Both the position numbers and the translations under genes were made by a program. The notes below the pieces were generated by a model. It had not been told where the DNA came from, made no database searches, and was given only the letters and a program-made list of their open reading frames with translations. A stretch of DNA of 59,240 nt. Origin: DYGX01 sp035325905 (lineage in GTDB: Bacteria > Chloroflexota > Anaerolineae > Aggregatilineales > Aggregatilineaceae). The DNA lies in the NCBI GenBank assembly GCA_035325905.1, contig DAOKYY010000014.1, positions 1 to 59,240 of the forward strand. Reading direction: 5' to 3'. Of this stretch, positions 59,166 through 59,240 are shown piece after piece. How positions within the stretch are numbered: the stretch's first letter is position 1; the number at the start of each line of letters is the position of its first letter.

Positions 59166-59240
59166 CGCGCCCGGCGCGGAACAGCAGCGCCGACTGGCCG
59201 AGCGTGATCGTGTCGCCATCGCCGAGCGCGGCGGGCGTGT
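59149..59240 (-). CDS. C-terminal end of an FHA-domain protein (partial)
   Basis: On the minus strand the frame reads ...TPAALGDGDTITLGQSALLFRAGREKTGE and stops at 59151-59149. The pattern LxDGDxIxLGxxxLxFR is the last strand pair of a forkhead-associated (phospho-Thr binding) domain. The rest lies outside the window. Its 3' end overlaps the terminator of the QC gene. Confidence 0.65.
   Translation of the reverse strand, partial: TPAALGDGDTITLGQSALLFRAGREKTGE

Noticed and set aside
1..59240. tRNA or rRNA genes
   Set aside because: All gaps longer than about 70 bases were read on both strands for cloverleaf ends and T-loop signatures; none was found by eye. A covariance scan would be decisive.

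Overview
The window is a GC-rich stretch (mostly 65-70% G+C in genes) of a bacterial chromosome with short intergenic gaps, many GTG starts and Shine-Dalgarno sites of the AAGGAG type. The gene content suggests a member of Chloroflexota (Anaerolineae-like): a DUF3160 protein, secreted SH3-repeat and thrombospondin-type-3 proteins, a GT39-type membrane transferase, an LCP protein with a Pro/Thr-rich stalk, a sucrase/ferredoxin-like protein, and groEL without groES but under CIRCE control. The phylum is an inference. No rRNA, tRNA, CRISPR array, transposase, integrase or phage gene was found, so most of the window reads as core/housekeeping chromosome with lineage-specific surface proteins.

Layout. 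1-10 kb: tail of an unseen gene, a Nudix-like protein, an MFS transporter plus dprA, an unknown protein, an M32 carboxypeptidase, groEL with two tandem CIRCE operators, a degenerate M24 peptidase-fold protein, and two small stress proteins (CsbD, YdaT-like). 10-20 kb: a secreted six-repeat SH3 protein, a secreted PsbP-like repeat protein, galT-galK-chrA, and an S1-domain protein behind a near-consensus promoter. 20-30 kb: a radical-SAM KamA-family enzyme, an unusual 11-bp-periodic intergenic array, an AAA+/VWA chelatase-type pair joined by an A8 run in different frames, LCP and CAP-domain surface proteins, then a minus-strand group (SDR, shikimate-dehydrogenase-like, Zn ribbon). 30-40 kb: Pro-rich protein plus phospholipase-D-like protein, HEAT/DUF3592-like membrane protein, TrpF-like plus PfkB kinase pair, a HerA-like ATPase, and a calcium-binding TSP3 protein. 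40-50 kb: DUF3160 protein, clan GH-A-like membrane protein plus GT39-like transferase, small membrane proteins (DUF6512-like, DUF1328), an NDUFA9-like SDR plus sucrase/ferredoxin-like protein, and two orphan response regulators. 50-59 kb: DUF3891, glycosyltransferase plus SUKH-TM protein, a PH-like membrane protein, a TrmA/RlmD-family protein lacking the catalytic Cys, a PsbP/NHL secreted protein, an inositol-monophosphatase-like enzyme, a glutaminyl cyclase, and the end of an FHA-domain gene.

How it fits together. Several transcription units are clear from 4-nt ATGA overlaps or short gaps: galT-galK-chrA; bchI-like/VWA; 29528-31512; trpF-like/pfkB; 42458-46108; 47312-49195; 51566-53496. A large share of genes encode exported or membrane-bound surface proteins. 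A second theme is enzyme folds that have lost hallmark residues (M24, TrpF, AroE, TrmA/RlmD, a pseudo-receiver), each seen directly in the translation. The two most interesting local signals are (i) the A8 slippery run at 23403-23410, where a -1 shift would fuse the AAA+ and VWA parts into a ChlD-like protein, and (ii) the 11-bp-phased array at 21957-22140 just upstream of it.
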